Assembly: GCF_001557115.1 (NCBI RefSeq)
Contig: NZ_LSKQ01000301.1
Coordinates: 1 to 6,279 of the forward strand
Origin: Erythrobacter sp. CCH5-A1
Lineage (GTDB): Bacteria > Pseudomonadota > Alphaproteobacteria > Sphingomonadales > Sphingomonadaceae
Direction of reading: 5' to 3'
Length of the DNA stretch: 6,279 nucleotides
Positions 1 through 5,727 of the stretch are shown here, piece by piece. Position numbers and translations under genes: made by a program. Position 1 is the first letter of the stretch. Each line of letters starts with the position of its first letter. Below the pieces are notes generated by a model, which ran no database searches, had not been told where the DNA came from, and saw only the letters and a list, made by a program, of their open reading frames with translations.

Positions 1-2
1 GT

Positions 3-602
3 CAGCTTGAGCCCCTCGCGCACCAGTTCGAGGTCAGCCAGCTGTAGCGCGACCAGTTCGGAACGCCGCAACGCCGCCGCCAGCCCAAGTGCCATGACCG
101 CCCGGTCGCGGATAGCCCGCGGACTCTGGCCTTCGGCCGCTGCAATCATCCGCGCGAGATCAGCTGCCAGAATAGCGCTCTTCTTGCGCGTTGGCCGCGC
201 ACGCTGCTCGCGGCGGATCCCAGCAAGTGTGTCAGCAATCACATCACGCGGATCTCGATGCTGGGGTGCTACCTGACCTGCCTGCCTGTGGTGCCAGGCG
301 ATGGCGGCAAGGTGCCGCCCAATAGTGCTGTCCGCCCTCCCCGCCTGCGCCAGCGAGGCAAGGTATGTGGCAACTGCCTCCGGCATAGCCGGCATAGGCT
401 CAAGATCGCGCACCCAGCACCATTCTTCGAACTGCCGCCAGTCGCTGTCATAGGCTCGGACAGTGTTGGCCGCCTTGGAGCGCGCCCGGTATGAGCGGGC
501 CGCTTCGATTTCAGCCGCGAGCTGCGGCGGGATCACATTCCCCAAGGGCGCGAGCGCAGCCTCATCTGAGAGCCCCAAAGCCTTGCTGCTATCATCATCC
601 AA
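3..602 (-). CDS. Tyrosine recombinase / phage-type integrase, N-terminal part (C-terminus beyond window)
   Basis: A site-specific DNA recombinase that would cut and rejoin DNA through a catalytic tyrosine. Only the first 200 codons are in the window; the reading frame is open to the left edge. Residues about 28-130 resemble the N-terminal SAM-like, core-binding domain of XerC/XerD-type enzymes (the NTVRAYDSDWRQFEEWC stretch at 46-62, then STIGRHLAAIAWHHR at 92-106). The catalytic domain starts near 140, and RDRAVMALGLAAALRRSEL (165-183) contains the first catalytic arginine, probably R179. The remaining catalytic Lys, His-x-x-Arg and Tyr lie outside. I chose the TTG at 602-600 because GGAGGAG (610-616, minus) lies 7 nt upstream and an in-frame stop at 621-623 excludes longer starts. 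On a plasmid such an enzyme often resolves multimers or moves an integron-like or transposon unit; which applies here cannot be told. The family call is firm and the role is open. Confidence 0.88.
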   Translation of the reverse strand, partial: MDDDSSKALGLSDEAALAPLGNVIPPQLAAEIEAARSYRARSKAANTVRAYDSDWRQFEEWCWVRDLEPMPAMPEAVATYLASLAQAGRADSTIGRHLAAIAWHHRQAGQVAPQHRDPRDVIADTLAGIRREQRARPTRKKSAILAADLARMIAAAEGQSPRAIRDRAVMALGLAAALRRSELVALQLADLELVREGLKL

Positions 603-609
603 GGCGGCA

Positions 610-616
610 CTCCTCC
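610..616 (-). promoter_or_regulatory. Strong Shine-Dalgarno fixing the TTG start of the recombinase
   Basis: GGAGGAG read on the minus strand, 7 nt before the TTG at 602. It is the best ribosome binding site match in this half of the window, and it is the main reason for choosing a TTG start, because the frame has no upstream ATG before the stop at 621-623. Confidence 0.75.
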
Positions 617-687
617 AGCTTCAATGCAGCTGCTGTGCCCTGCCCTTGCCTTCGGGCCGGGGCGACATCGCAGCGCATTTCGCCTGC

Positions 688-716
688 TTTATATAGATTA
701 GCATGTCGTCCGTGAA
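688..716 (-). promoter_or_regulatory. Candidate promoter for the recombinase gene
   Basis: On the minus strand TTCACG (716-711) and TATAAA (693-688) are separated by exactly 17 nt, a good sigma-70-like spacing. The expected transcript would have a leader of about 80 nt before the TTG start. This is a sequence match only. Confidence 0.45.
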
Positions 717-755
717 GGGCATTTATCGGACAGCAAAGGCACCGTACAAGCTGGG

Positions 756-789
756 TATACTTTTTAGGCCATTTATATACTATCTGGCC
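756..789 (+). repeat. Imperfect direct repeat in front of the winged-helix gene, possible operator/promoter
   Basis: TATACTTTTTAGGCC (756-770) is followed 20 bp later by TATACTATCTGGCC (776-789), ending 1 bp before the ATG at 791. Each copy contains TATACT, a plausible -10 hexamer. GGCCA (767-771) and TGGCC (785-789) also form a 5-bp inverted repeat around the second copy. No convincing -35 hexamer is seen. A 20-bp period puts both copies on nearly the same helix face, which would suit a regulator, possibly the protein encoded next to it. If the second hexamer is used, the mRNA would be almost leaderless. Confidence 0.4.
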
Positions 790-790
790 G

Positions 791-1738
791 ATGGCGCCTT
801 ACCCTCCCCCTTGGCAACTGACCCTTGCGCGGATCGAAGGCGCCCTCCCCTTCATCTCACCCGAGCTGTCCGAATGCCTTGCGCTGGCCTCACTCCGGCG
901 CCTCTGGCGCATGCATGTGCGCGATTATCCGTTTGATAATCTTGGAATTGAACACAATCCGGGGCTTGAGGCCGACGAGCTTGTGCGCTCGTGGTATTCC
1001 GAGGAGCGCCGTCAATTCTTGTCGTGGGTCAGCCGGCGAGGTCACCCTCGCCTCGCCCATGCCGCCAAGCTGGCCATGGCCGCGAAAAACCACTCCGAAG
1101 GGTTCAGCGAGGCCTACTTGCCCGCCGATCGCGCGCTCGAGCGGCTCGATGCGTTGCTACCGACCCGAGATCCTGTGGGCACCCTGCTTGAGTGGCTTGA
1201 GGAACTGCGAACCGAGGAACTCGACTTCTTCGAAGGCGGGAGCGAAATGATCAATGTCGGCGGGTTCGCGATCACGCGCTCGGCGCCGCGTGGCGCGGCC
1301 TGGGCCGCCTCACTGGCGACGGCCATGCGGCCGCATCTTTTTGGCTTGGGGTCGGCCCCGCTGGCGCTTGCAGGCGTGACGCCGCGGGTCCTGTTCCGCG
1401 AATTCCACGAAGAACCCCTGCCCGCGCTTCTCCGTTCAGCGATTCAGACGGCCGCCGACAAAGCCGCGGCCGACTTGCGGATGATGCGAGAAGCTGTCGC
1501 TCTGGCCGACAAGCAGCTGGCCGGACGACTGTATGCCTCCTCCACCGCTCCGCAGGCGTGGCGCATGATTGTCAGCCTTGGCCCCCTCACCAGAGCGGAA
1601 CTTGCAAGAAGCCTTGGCGTGACAAAGCGAACCGCTTCGCAATCCGTATTGTCGCTGCAGGAGGCAGGCATGGTGCGCTTGCGCGAGATCGATAGCGCTA
1701 TGCTACCGGCCAGTGCTGATCTAGTACACCGCGGATAG
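791..1738 (+). CDS. Unrecognised protein with C-terminal winged-helix-type DNA-binding domain
   Basis: I do not recognise a named gene. The 315-residue product has no membrane segment or signal peptide. Residues 1-245 are mostly helical in character, with acidic and arginine-rich stretches (for example the ERLDALLPTRD region at 117-127 and the EWLEELRTEELDFFEGG region at 134-150). Residues about 252-300 look like a winged helix: a helix over 252-262, the helix-turn-helix LTRAELARSLGVTKRTASQS (266-285), then LQEAGMVRLRE as the wing. This arrangement, with the LLRSAI and LAGRLYASS stretches before it, is loosely like the RHE_PE00001/DUF1612-type plasmid proteins whose last domain is HTH_13. That comparison is from memory and weak. 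ATG 791 is the first start after the in-frame stop at 713-715. No Shine-Dalgarno is visible, so translation may be leaderless or weak. The last 41 bp overlap the end of parB on the other strand. Inference: a DNA-binding regulator in the plasmid backbone. Confidence 0.8.
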   Translation: MAPYPPPWQLTLARIEGALPFISPELSECLALASLRRLWRMHVRDYPFDNLGIEHNPGLEADELVRSWYSEERRQFLSWVSRRGHPRLAHAAKLAMAAKNHSEGFSEAYLPADRALERLDALLPTRDPVGTLLEWLEELRTEELDFFEGGSEMINVGGFAITRSAPRGAAWAASLATAMRPHLFGLGSAPLALAGVTPRVLFREFHEEPLPALLRSAIQTAADKAAADLRMMREAVALADKQLAGRLYASSTAPQAWRMIVSLGPLTRAELARSLGVTKRTASQSVLSLQEAGMVRLREIDSAMLPASADLVHRG

Positions 1739-2717
1739 CCTCTTCGGCTTCCTGGCGCGTTGCACCACCCTTGTTCAACAAGGTGATCCGAACCCCCTTG
1801 CGATCAGCTCCCTCAATCCGAAGTACAGGCTGGCCCACAGCATTGGCGACAGTCTCGGCCTTTCCTGACTTTTTGGGGGATCCTGACTTCTTGGGGGGAT
1901 CGACCGCAAGAGAAAGCGCCTTGATCACTTCCAGCACAGAAGGTGACTGGCCAGTTCGCTCGCGCTCCGCGGCAAGCCGGGCTGCCTCCCGGAAGGCTCT
2001 CTCCTTCCGGTCCTCAGGCTTCATGAGCGCCTTGAGGGCGATCGCATTGCGAATTCCGAGTTCCTGCGGATTGGCAAAGGCTCTGGTCAACTCTCCGGGC
2101 AAGCGGGCCAGATCGAGATAACGTGTTAGCCAGCTTTCGGACACCTTGAGGCGTTCGGCCATCGTCTTCTGCCGACCCTCGTAGTAGGCCGTCAAAGCTC
2201 GCAGATAGTCCTTCGCCCGTTCGAAATCGGTGAGGTCGTCTCGTGCGCGGTTCTCGAGATCAGCGAGCCGGAACGCCTCCTCGTCACCGATTTCGCGGAC
2301 GTCCACGAGGAACTTGAAGTCTGGATAGTTGTGCGCCCGCAGCCAACTGATCGACCAGTGCCGCCGTGCACCGCAAATGACCTCGAAGTCATATCCGTCG
2401 TCACCAGACAGGCGCCTGACAATTGCCGGGATCTCCTGTCGGCCCTGCGCCTTAATGCTCTCAATCAGGTCAGCGCAGCGCTCCTCGGTGAGGAGCGCAT
2501 AGTCGCGATTGTGGCCAGACCACATCCGACACCTTGCCGGGTCGACGAGCTCATGCGTGCGCGAAACAATCGCCCCAGACGCGAGATCAGCCAAACGGTT
2601 TGAACGCCCGGTCAGCACATTCGAAGCGATGCTCGATCGCCGCGGCGCGGCGGACTCTTCGGTCAAATCGATTCCTGCCGCCAAGTCGGCGGCAAAGCCG
2701 CTGTTCTTCCTACTCAT
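1698..2717 (-). CDS. parB: ParB-family plasmid partition protein (centromere-binding)
   Basis: This is the DNA-binding partner of ParA. It should bind the centromere palindromes, spread or slide as a CTP-dependent clamp, and stimulate the ParA ATPase so that plasmid copies separate. In the 339 residues, an N-terminal tail (1-50) is followed by the ParB/Srx-type nucleotide-binding domain: CGARRHW (115-121) matches the family's GERRxxA motif, and LENRARDDLTDFERA (154-168) matches the conserved ENxxRxDLxxxExA stretch. A helix-turn-helix lies around TMAERLKVSESWLTRYLDLA (185-204). A lysine-rich linker repeats PKKSGS/PKKSGK at 275-286, and 298-339 is probably the dimerisation domain. The start at ATG 2717 has GGAGG 5 nt upstream. 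It lies 48 bp downstream of parA, with a palindrome in the gap, so the two are probably one transcript. No terminator follows; the 3' end overlaps the convergent gene. Confidence 0.95.
   Translation of the reverse strand: MSRKNSGFAADLAAGIDLTEESAAPRRSSIASNVLTGRSNRLADLASGAIVSRTHELVDPARCRMWSGHNRDYALLTEERCADLIESIKAQGRQEIPAIVRRLSGDDGYDFEVICGARRHWSISWLRAHNYPDFKFLVDVREIGDEEAFRLADLENRARDDLTDFERAKDYLRALTAYYEGRQKTMAERLKVSESWLTRYLDLARLPGELTRAFANPQELGIRNAIALKALMKPEDRKERAFREAARLAAERERTGQSPSVLEVIKALSLAVDPPKKSGSPKKSGKAETVANAVGQPVLRIEGADRKGVRITLLNKGGATRQEAEEAIRGVLDQHWPVA
1864..1897 (-). repeat. Tandem pair of iteron-like 16-mers inside parB
   Basis: Read on the minus strand, 1879-1864 is CCCCCAAAAAGTCAGG and 1897-1882 is CCCCCAAGAAGTCAGG, an 18-bp tandem repeat. 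The origin iterons have the pattern CCCCCAnnnGGTCAGG. The first copy differs from the iteron at 5389 by one base (A for G at position 10). In the parB frame each 18-bp unit encodes Ser-Pro-Lys-Lys-Ser-Gly, so the linker repeat of the protein and the DNA repeat are the same object. The resemblance is seen directly; Rep binding is inferred. Confidence 0.6.
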
Positions 2718-2736
2718 GCATGCCTCCCATCAGCAG

Positions 2737-2754
2737 AATTGCACGCGTGCAATT
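2737..2754. promoter_or_regulatory. 18-bp perfect palindrome between parA and parB, candidate parS (copy 1)
   Basis: AATTGCACGCGTGCAATT is a perfect 18-bp palindrome in the 48-bp gap between the parA stop and the parB start. The same sequence recurs at 4112-4129. It is not followed by a T-run on either strand, so it is not a terminator. A repeated perfect palindrome beside parAB is what a ParB-binding centromere site looks like. It differs from the chromosomal parS (TGTTTCACGTGAAACA) and from the repABC type (GTTnnnnGCnnnnAAC). Between the parA stop codon and the palindrome the minus strand reads TGAGCCGC, shared with copy 2. Confidence 0.7.
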
Positions 2755-2765
2755 TCCCCAGCGGC

Positions 2766-3968
2766 TCATACCAATGCCTCCTGGCGGAGGCGCTTCTGAT
2801 GGCTTGGCCACATCGATCGAATGTCGACTTCGATCTCAGAGTTCACGCCATCAAGATAGTTCAAGCAGCGATTGCGCACCGCCGAACTCGTGGCCGGTCC
2901 GTCGAGTTCATAAACGGTCATTAGCCGCGCAGTCGCATTGTCGATCTCGGCAGAATCCTTGAGCGGCGTGCGAACCATGGCGTGACCAAACAAGGTCCGC
3001 ATCAACTGCAGAAGCTCCTTCTGCATAGACTTGTTCTCATCGACCTTTGAAGCGACGAAGCGCAAAAACGTCAGCTCTGGCGCAAGACCCCGGTCCGCGA
3101 GCTGCTCAATCGTTTCATCAAGCATTGATAGGAAAGCAGCGGTCGACGAGAAGTCCATCACGGTCGGAGGGACCGGCACCACCAACGCATTCGCAGCCCG
3201 CAACACGGACAGAGAGATTGCGCCGAGCGCCGGCGGGGGATCCATGACGATGACGTCGAACCGGTCCGAGATGCTCTCAATCCCTTCCTTCAGGCGGTCG
3301 AGCAAGGCACCGTTCCCCTGCGCCATTCTGGCGGCCAATTCATACTCGGAATTGAACAGCCGAAGATTGGCAGGGATCAATTCAAGGCCGTCGAAATGGG
3401 TCTTGCGGAGGGCGTAGTCGAGCGATGACCGCTCACCCTCACGAAGGAACGGGTAGAGGGTATCGTCCTCTGTCAGATCGAGGTCTGGCACGTAGCCGAA
3501 CAGCGTCGTCGCAGACGCCTGACTGTCGCAGTCGATCAATGCAACACGATAGCCCTTGATCGCGAGGTATTGCGCTAGATGTACGGAGAGCGTCGATTTG
3601 CCGACACCGCCTTTGAAATTCTGAACCGCAACCACGCAACACGGATCAGTCGGAGCACGATACGGCCTCGTGCCGAATACGCCGCGCATATCGTTAAGCT
3701 GGGCAAGAGTGTATCTCTCGCGCCGATTGCTATCTGTCCTCGCTGGCTCGGGCAGCCTTCCATCTTTCTCGGCGTCCCGAATGGCCGCCGGTGTCCGCCC
3801 GACGAGCTCGGCTGCCTTCCCGATCGTAAAGGTAGGCTCCCGGCGCGCATCTGCCCGAGCGCTTCGTGCGGAGTCGCGCAGCTTTTCGAGCACTGAGGAT
3901 GTTCGACTGGCTAGCGTTGCCACCGAGACCAAACGCTCGGCTTCATCGATCTGAAGTCCGTTAGACAC
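2766..3968 (-). CDS. parA: ParA partition ATPase, type Ia (with N-terminal MerR-like DNA-binding domain)
   Basis: A deviant Walker ATPase that binds the nucleoid in the ATP form and pulls ParB-bound plasmids apart; type Ia members also repress their own operon. In the 400 residues, 1-45 is an N-terminal helical region. FTIGKAAELVGRTPAAIRDA (47-66) is a MerR-like helix-turn-helix, with its wing at RRERYTLAQLNDMR (82-95). The ATPase domain has the deviant Walker A KGGVGKST (119-126), the A' motif LIDCDSQ (144-150) and Walker B VIVMDPPP (239-246). The length fits P1/F-type ParA and RepABC RepA rather than the short type Ib proteins. The chosen start is GTG 3968, which has AAAGGA 6 nt upstream; the ATG overlapping it at 3970 is in a frame that soon stops. 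It lies 169 bp after rep and 48 bp before parB, all on the same strand. An own promoter candidate is at 3994-4023. Confidence 0.96.
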   Translation of the reverse strand: MSNGLQIDEAERLVSVATLASRTSSVLEKLRDSARSARADARREPTFTIGKAAELVGRTPAAIRDAEKDGRLPEPARTDSNRRERYTLAQLNDMRGVFGTRPYRAPTDPCCVVAVQNFKGGVGKSTLSVHLAQYLAIKGYRVALIDCDSQASATTLFGYVPDLDLTEDDTLYPFLREGERSSLDYALRKTHFDGLELIPANLRLFNSEYELAARMAQGNGALLDRLKEGIESISDRFDVIVMDPPPALGAISLSVLRAANALVVPVPPTVMDFSSTAAFLSMLDETIEQLADRGLAPELTFLRFVASKVDENKSMQKELLQLMRTLFGHAMVRTPLKDSAEIDNATARLMTVYELDGPATSSAVRNRCLNYLDGVNSEIEVDIRSMWPSHQKRLRQEALV

Positions 3969-3993
3969 ATGCCGTCCTTTCGCAATTGGGAGT

Positions 3994-4023
3994 GTGCTAC
4001 ACCCACTTGCGCTTTTCGGTCAA
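3994..4023 (-). promoter_or_regulatory. Candidate promoter for parAB
   Basis: On the minus strand TTGACC (4023-4018, five of six to the -35 consensus) and TAGCAC (3999-3994, a weak -10) are separated by 18 nt, ending 25 bp before the GTG start of parA. An AT-rich stretch with the palindrome TTTCGAAA lies just upstream. It would be the natural target of the ParA N-terminal domain if the operon is autoregulated. Confidence 0.4.
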
Positions 4024-4070
4024 GAAAATCACAAATTTCGAAAGTTCAGACGCCTTGTCGGGCCGATTTT

Positions 4071-4091
4071 AGGATGGATGCGCGCCATCCT
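4071..4091. repeat. 7-bp inverted repeat upstream of parA
   Basis: AGGATGG (4071-4077) and CCATCCT (4085-4091) are perfectly complementary around a 7-nt spacer. No T-run follows on either strand, so I do not call a terminator. The right arm overlaps the iteron-like element at 4089-4104. It could be an operator or a weak RNA hairpin in the rep-parA spacer. Confidence 0.3.
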
Positions 4092-4104
4092 GACTCGGTG
4101 GGGG
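4089..4104 (-). repeat. Solitary iteron-like 16-mer beside the upstream palindrome
   Basis: Read on the minus strand, 4104-4089 is CCCCCACCGAGTCAGG. It matches the origin pattern CCCCCAnnnGGTCAGG at 12 of the 13 fixed positions; the one difference is A for G at position 10, exactly as in the two parB copies. It lies 7 bp from the candidate parS at 4112. Confidence 0.5.
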
Positions 4105-4111
4105 CAAGGAG

Positions 4112-4129
4112 AATTGCACGCGTGCAATT
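4112..4129. promoter_or_regulatory. 18-bp perfect palindrome upstream of parA, candidate parS (copy 2)
   Basis: AATTGCACGCGTGCAATT, identical to the copy at 2737-2754, with identity extending a few bases beyond the palindrome. It begins 8 bp past the rep stop codon, and here too the stop is embedded in TGAGCCGC. The two copies therefore flank parA, one upstream of the operon and one between parA and parB. Binding by ParB is inferred from position and symmetry. Confidence 0.7.
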
Positions 4130-4137
4130 TAGGCGGC

Positions 4138-5292
4138 TCAGGGTCGCCCCCGCCGGTTTACCCACCCCTCGCAAAAACCCTTCCAGGCAGCGATCAGCTT
4201 GGCGCCACGTAGCTTCTCCAACCGATTGCCCATGTGCTCGCGGAATCCGCTCGCGATAAGATCGACATCCCATCCGCCGCCGTGCTTTTTGGCGACTTCA
4301 AGCAGATCGGCGTGTCCGAAGCGGATCGAACCTGACGAGGGGAAAGTTGATTCTAGCTGCTTAGTGACAGGCGCGTCGGTCGCTGGTGCGGCGATTGCAC
4401 CCTGCCCCGCTGTCACAGTCTCGACAGAGCCAGTACGCCTTGCTTGGCGTCCCGCGGAGTGCCTATCCAGTTCATCTACCGTTTCGAGGACTTCAGGTGC
4501 CCCTTTCGGTTCAAATCGGAACTCAAGCTCGGTGACCGTTCGCCCTTGTCGAATTTCACGCCACTCGACGCGAAAGTGCGCCAACTGGTCAATCTCGGAC
4601 TTTGCCTTCTCCAACACCTTGCGCCGAAGTTGAGCAAAGTCGGTGTAAACGTCAGGCGGAATGCCAAGCGCTGCCCGCAGCGCTTGCATATCTCCTCTCC
4701 AGGTTGCCTGCCGTCGATGAAGGCGAAGCGCTCCTAGCTCGTAAAGCTTCAGGGCATAATTCGAGCGGAAGCCCAAGACCGCTTGCCGATTGAGCACCGC
4801 ATAGGTCTCAGACGCCTGGATCAGCTTGCGCGCATCAGGCGTGAACTCCCATTCGATCCATCCCGTCTCACCACCATCCTCGTCCGTCTCCTCTTTGGAC
4901 CGGGAGATCAGGGAAAACAGGAGGGTGGCCTTCTTTCCTCTCCACGACTTATCATCCACAGCAAACAAAGTGCGATGAAGTTCCTGCAGCATATCGCTGA
5001 TCCGCTCATTGCCTTTATGGCCGCGACGGATATCGGCCTTGCGAATGCGGTGAGGCCGGTCCTCCCACGCATCACCACCGGCAGTCAGAATCATGAGGGC
5101 AAGGAGCCGGGATGCTGTCAGGCTCAGTGACTCACCTTTGACGAACTTGATCTCGATGATGTTGCCCGGCTTGGCAAACTCGTCCCCGCCTTTCGCCTTC
5201 AATGCAGCAGCGACGCGCATCGCACGGCCCGGTGTTGCCTCTTCAGGCTTCTCTTCGAGAGCCTCAGCTATTGGGCTGTCATCCGCTTCCAT
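4138..5292 (-). CDS. rep: Rep_3-family plasmid replication initiator
   Basis: Initiator protein that binds iterons, opens the origin and recruits host replication proteins. The 384 residues fit the Rep_3 (RepB/RepE/Pi) architecture of two winged helices. WH1 lies about 43-185 and ends in SNYALKLYELGALR (177-190), the usual NYALKLYE-type signature. WH2 follows, with MQALRAALGIPPDVYTDFAQ (202-221) and LRRKVLEKAKSEI (222-234), the stretch that normally contacts iteron DNA. After about 260 comes a polar linker and then an extra C-terminal domain (326-384) with conserved-looking tryptophans in AAWKGFCEGWVNRRGRP. Classical members are about 250-330 residues, so this one is long at the C-terminus. 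ATG 5292 is the first ATG in frame, but no clear Shine-Dalgarno precedes it, so the exact start is less certain. Iterons lie just upstream, and parA follows on the same strand. Confidence 0.93.
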   Translation of the reverse strand: MEADDSPIAEALEEKPEEATPGRAMRVAAALKAKGGDEFAKPGNIIEIKFVKGESLSLTASRLLALMILTAGGDAWEDRPHRIRKADIRRGHKGNERISDMLQELHRTLFAVDDKSWRGKKATLLFSLISRSKEETDEDGGETGWIEWEFTPDARKLIQASETYAVLNRQAVLGFRSNYALKLYELGALRLHRRQATWRGDMQALRAALGIPPDVYTDFAQLRRKVLEKAKSEIDQLAHFRVEWREIRQGRTVTELEFRFEPKGAPEVLETVDELDRHSAGRQARRTGSVETVTAGQGAIAAPATDAPVTKQLESTFPSSGSIRFGHADLLEVAKKHGGGWDVDLIASGFREHMGNRLEKLRGAKLIAAWKGFCEGWVNRRGRP

Positions 5293-5336
5293 GCCATACT
5301 GCGATCGTAGCTCGATTCTTGGGAACGCATTTGCTG

Positions 5337-5370
5337 CCTGACCTGACCTCTTACGTCAAGTCAGGTCAGG
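5337..5370. promoter_or_regulatory. 11-bp inverted repeat of the iteron core, likely Rep operator
   Basis: CCTGACCTGAC (5337-5347) and GTCAGGTCAGG (5360-5370) are perfect inverted copies around a 12-nt spacer, 45-78 bp before the rep start. Each arm contains the iteron core GGTCAGG/CCTGACC without the CCCCC half. In pSC101, R6K and pPS10, Rep dimers repress rep through an inverted repeat that shares half an iteron, so this is probably the autoregulatory operator. TTGACG (5359-5354, minus) in the spacer is a candidate -35 for rep; I could not identify a matching -10. Confidence 0.65.
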
Positions 5371-5388
5371 ATCGAACCTTGAACGCAG

Positions 5389-5404
5389 CCCCCAAAAGGT
5401 CAGG
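5389..5404 (+). repeat. Lone iteron near the rep promoter
   Basis: CCCCCAAAAGGTCAGG, the full 16-bp iteron pattern, sits 150 bp away from the main cluster. Its 3' part, GGTCAGGATTAAAC, resembles GGTCAGGATCGAAC at 5364-5377 in the operator (12 of 14 bases). Confidence 0.75.
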
Positions 5405-5553
5405 ATTAAACGAGCTGAATAGACTGCCGGAATCGGCGGATTTCCTGCGAGTCGGCAACGCTTGTCAGAAGATACAGGATAGGACTCAGTTTTTGCGAGA
5501 ACAGGCAGCGCGATCCTCTCGAATGGGAGCTTGCAGATCAGACATTGGCACTT

Positions 5554-5654
5554 CCCCCAATTGGTCAGGAATGCCCCAGAAGGTCAGGGGGAAGCCCCCA
5601 CTCGGTCAGGTGATAGCCCCCATAAGGTCAGCCAAACACCCCCGCCGGGTCAGG
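5554..5654 (+). repeat. Iteron cluster: five direct repeats CCCCCAnnnGGTCAGG
   Basis: Copies at 5554-5569 (CCCCCAATTGGTCAGG), 5573-5588 (GCCCCAGAAGGTCAGG), 5595-5610 (CCCCCACTCGGTCAGG), 5617-5632 (CCCCCATAAGGTCAGC) and 5639-5654 (CCCCCGCCGGGTCAGG). Spacing is 19, 22, 22 and 22 bp, about two helical turns, so Rep monomers would line up on one face of the DNA. The fixed parts are CCCC and GGTCAG; the three middle bases vary. Sequence between the 16-mers is not conserved. These are the expected binding sites of the neighbouring Rep protein. Confidence 0.85.
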
Positions 5655-5658
5655 AACA

Positions 5659-5727
5659 TTGTCATAGGGCATTGAACTTACATCAGAATTTAGCTCTGAA
5701 TCTGAATCTCTAGAATCAGAAATCCTT
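5659..5727. other. AT-rich stretch with short repeats, candidate DNA unwinding element
   Basis: Directly beyond the last iteron the composition turns AT-rich. The hexamer TC(T/A)GAA occurs at 5683, 5695, 5701 and 5716. In iteron origins the unwinding element is an AT-rich block with short repeats next to the iterons, which fits here. Function is inferred from position and composition. Confidence 0.4.

Noticed and set aside
7..696. Several plus-strand ORFs of 60-89 codons over the recombinase
   Set aside because: They are antisense shadows of the minus-strand recombinase frame, which gives a clear family match, while their products are arginine/alanine/serine-rich noise.
2415..2430. CCTGACAATTGCCGGG in parB as a further iteron
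   Set aside because: Only 9 of the 13 fixed positions agree with the iteron pattern and the C-run is broken.
2737..2754. Terminator between parA and parB
   Set aside because: The palindrome has no loop and no T-run on either strand, and the same sequence recurs upstream of parA.
4949..4962. DnaA box (TTATCATCCACA) in rep
   Set aside because: It has two extra bases compared with TTATCCACA and lies inside the coding sequence away from the iterons.
5554..5654. CRISPR array
   Set aside because: Repeat units are 16 bp with 3-6 bp between them, far too short for spacers; the position beside a Rep_3 gene identifies them as iterons.
5202..5675. Plus-strand ORF of 157 codons across the origin
   Set aside because: It is antisense to the start of rep and then runs through the iterons; its product has no recognisable domain and its sequence reflects the repeats.
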